DNA of 5,710 nucleotides, from the NCBI GenBank assembly GCA_946494635.1, contig CAMMCS010000128.1:1-5710 (forward strand), read 5' to 3'. The notes under the pieces are model-generated. The model did no database searches. It was not told the origin of the DNA and was given only the letters and a program-made list of their open reading frames with translations. Below are positions 4,338 through 5,710 of the stretch, one piece after another. The translations under genes were made by a program, and so were the position numbers. The stretch's first letter is position 1; every line of letters starts with the position of its first letter. This stretch comes from an uncultured Oscillibacter sp. (GTDB lineage: Bacteria > Bacillota > Clostridia > Oscillospirales > Oscillospiraceae).

Positions 4338-5615
4338 ATGACTAAGCGCCGTTTCTCCGCCCTGCTTCTGACGCTGGCCCTGTTCCTCTGCTCCCTGCCC
4401 GCCGCGGCGGCGGAGGGCGATGACTGGCTGGTGCCCAAAATCCGGGAGGCCCCGTCCTTTACGGACATGGATGGCATCTGGTGTGAGGATGCCGTGGATA
4501 CGGTCTGCGAGGCCGGGCTGATGCGGGGCCGAGCCGACGGCAGCTTCAACCCCTCCGGCGAGCTGACAGGGGCCCACATCGTCACCATCTGCGCCCGGCT
4601 GTACGGCCTGCTCACCGGCGGGGACGGCGTGCTGCCGGAGCCGGCAGAGGGTCAGAGCTGGTACGACCCAGCCTACGCCTCCCTGTCCCAGGCCCTGGAC
4701 CGCATGGGCGCTGCAGGCAGCACCCCCACCGCCCTTCACGCCCAAACCCTGGACCTGCTGGAGGATATTCCCGCCGCCGACCCTGTCCAGCGGCAGGCCT
4801 TTGTCTCCCTGCTGGTTGAGACGCTCCAGACGGCAGACGTCACCCTGCCCTCCATCAACCAGATCACGGTGGTGCCGGACTTCAGGAGCCCCGGCGTGCT
4901 GTCCCTTTACAACGCCGGCATCCTCACCGGCTCTGACCAATACGGTTCCTTTGGAGGCGGAGAACTGCTGAATCGCGGCCAGGCAGCAGCTATTTTAGCC
5001 CGCCTTGTGGATCCCGCCCAGCGGGTGACCTTTACCCCCGCCCCCTTTGACCTGTGCGCCGACGTGCTGGGGCTGGAGGCAGACTCCCAGGCCATCTCCA
5101 TCGAATATGACGGCATCGCTGCGGAGCTGTCGGCGGACATTGTGGCCCCGGCTCTCTGCGAACAGCTGGAGAGGCAGTACAACCGCATGCTGGTGGATGG
5201 CCCCGATGCCAATGATCTGGACCTGGTGCTCCGGGACACCATCGCCTCCCTGAAAGAGGATGTGGCCATTTCCCGCCTGGCGGCCCAGCTGGGCGTCACC
5301 GTGACAGACGAGGAACTGGAGGAAACCTACGGCCCCGTCGTCTCCGGCTACCGGGGCATGACCGCCGCGGCCCAGCAGTGGGAAAACACCTGCGCCCTGC
5401 TGTATGACAAACTGCTGGATGCCCATATCGAGGAATACGGTACGGACACCATGGGCCCCAATCCCCATATGATCCCTTGGGGGCAGGAAGTTTTAGACGG
5501 CGATTTGTCGGATATGACGGATCAGATGACGTCCCTGATTGCCCCGGAAATTCAAAACCTGGATCTGGCCGCCGCCCAGGCCCGGCTGGTAAACTCCCCG
5601 GTCTATGGCATGTGA
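4338..5615 (+). CDS. Secreted S-layer-homology protein with SurA/PrsA-N-like C-terminal half
   Basis: This 425-residue protein has a clear signal peptide: TKRR, a hydrophobic core (6-20), and an AAA-type cleavage region near 22-26. SLH module 1 covers about 41-92 (FTDMDGIWCEDAVD...GRADGSFNPSGELTGAHI). A degenerate module lies at about 108-163 (SWYDPAYASLSQALDRMG...PVQRQAFVSLLVETL). A third is at about 181-230 (YNAGILTG...LLNRGQAAAILARLV). SLH modules are known to bind pyruvylated cell-wall polymers, so the protein is probably attached to the cell wall. The remainder (about 255-425) is helical and charged. Its LAAQLGVTVTDEELEE (314-329) is typical of SurA/PrsA N-terminal chaperone domains, but no parvulin catalytic domain is visible. 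The start at 4338 has AGGAG 10 bases upstream. The AT-rich 54-base gap after hisS has no convincing promoter or terminator. Its link to the synthetases on either side is unknown. Confidence 0.85.
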   Translation: MTKRRFSALLLTLALFLCSLPAAAAEGDDWLVPKIREAPSFTDMDGIWCEDAVDTVCEAGLMRGRADGSFNPSGELTGAHIVTICARLYGLLTGGDGVLPEPAEGQSWYDPAYASLSQALDRMGAAGSTPTALHAQTLDLLEDIPAADPVQRQAFVSLLVETLQTADVTLPSINQITVVPDFRSPGVLSLYNAGILTGSDQYGSFGGGELLNRGQAAAILARLVDPAQRVTFTPAPFDLCADVLGLEADSQAISIEYDGIAAELSADIVAPALCEQLERQYNRMLVDGPDANDLDLVLRDTIASLKEDVAISRLAAQLGVTVTDEELEETYGPVVSGYRGMTAAAQQWENTCALLYDKLLDAHIEEYGTDTMGPNPHMIPWGQEVLDGDLSDMTDQMTSLIAPEIQNLDLAAAQARLVNSPVYGM

Positions 5616-5679
5616 ACTGCCGCATCGAACTACAAATAGCAATTTTTGAACAAAATTATACGAAAAGGAATGTAACAGT

Positions 5680-5710
5680 ATGACACAGAACCGTACCCAT
5701 ACCTGCGGGG
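5680..5710 (+). CDS. aspS: Aspartyl-tRNA synthetase, N-terminal end (partial)
   Basis: ATG 5680 opens a frame reading MTQNRTHTCG up to the window edge. RTHTCG is the typical first conserved block of bacterial AspRS, just before the OB-fold anticodon-binding domain. AAAGGA (5664-5669) lies 10 bases upstream. The 64-base gap after the SLH gene holds no convincing promoter or terminator, so aspS is probably the last visible member of the T-box operon. Only ten codons are seen, but hisS nearby and the Asp-type T-box upstream support the call. Confidence 0.8.
   Translation, partial: MTQNRTHTCG

Noticed and set aside
5616..5679. A possible promoter (TTGAAC, TTATAC) before aspS
   Set aside because: The two boxes are almost adjacent and cannot serve as a -35/-10 pair, and no alternative partner lies at 16-18 bases.
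1..5710. CRISPR arrays, tRNA or rRNA genes, insertion sequences
   Set aside because: I saw no spaced short repeats, no cloverleaf or rRNA signature, and no transposase or terminal inverted repeats. The only clear direct repeat is the duplicated hisS start.

Overview
The window looks like a high-GC chromosomal segment of a Gram-positive Clostridia-type bacterium, most likely Oscillospiraceae-like. This is inferred from strong AGGAGG-type ribosome binding sites, a T-box leader, the hisS...aspS arrangement, S-layer homology (SLH) modules and GCC/CTG-rich codon use. Almost all genes are on the + strand.

Region 1 (1-1955): the last 12 codons of an unidentified gene; rsmG (16S rRNA m7G527 methyltransferase); then a two-gene unit made of a MinD/ParA-type ATPase and a methylglyoxal-synthase-fold protein. 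The two-gene unit has its own sigma-70-type promoter inside the 3' end of rsmG. The MinD-like protein stops where the MinD membrane-targeting helix would begin. The methylglyoxal-synthase-like protein lacks the residues equivalent to catalytic Asp71 and His98 of the E. coli enzyme.

Region 2 (1952-2251): a near-consensus promoter (TTGACA-17-TACAAT) overlapping the previous stop codon, followed by a complete T-box riboswitch with Stem I, antiterminator and intrinsic terminator. The T-box bulge TGGC fits a tRNA with discriminator G. A GAC specifier candidate, together with aspS at the end of the operon, points to tRNA-Asp as the ligand.

Region 3 (2252-2927): between the T-box and hisS lie a small one-pass membrane protein gene, an 89-bp near-identical duplicate of the hisS ribosome-binding/start region (a dead 29-codon hisS fragment), and about 128 bp consisting almost entirely of consecutive hairpins. 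This is the most unusual part of the window.

Region 4 (2928-5710): hisS (histidyl-tRNA synthetase), a secreted SLH protein with a SurA/PrsA-N-like C-terminal half, and the first codons of aspS (aspartyl-tRNA synthetase). The simplest reading is one T-box-controlled operon (small membrane protein, hisS, SLH protein, aspS), induced when tRNA-Asp is uncharged. Inserted or duplicated DNA now separates the riboswitch from the synthetase genes.
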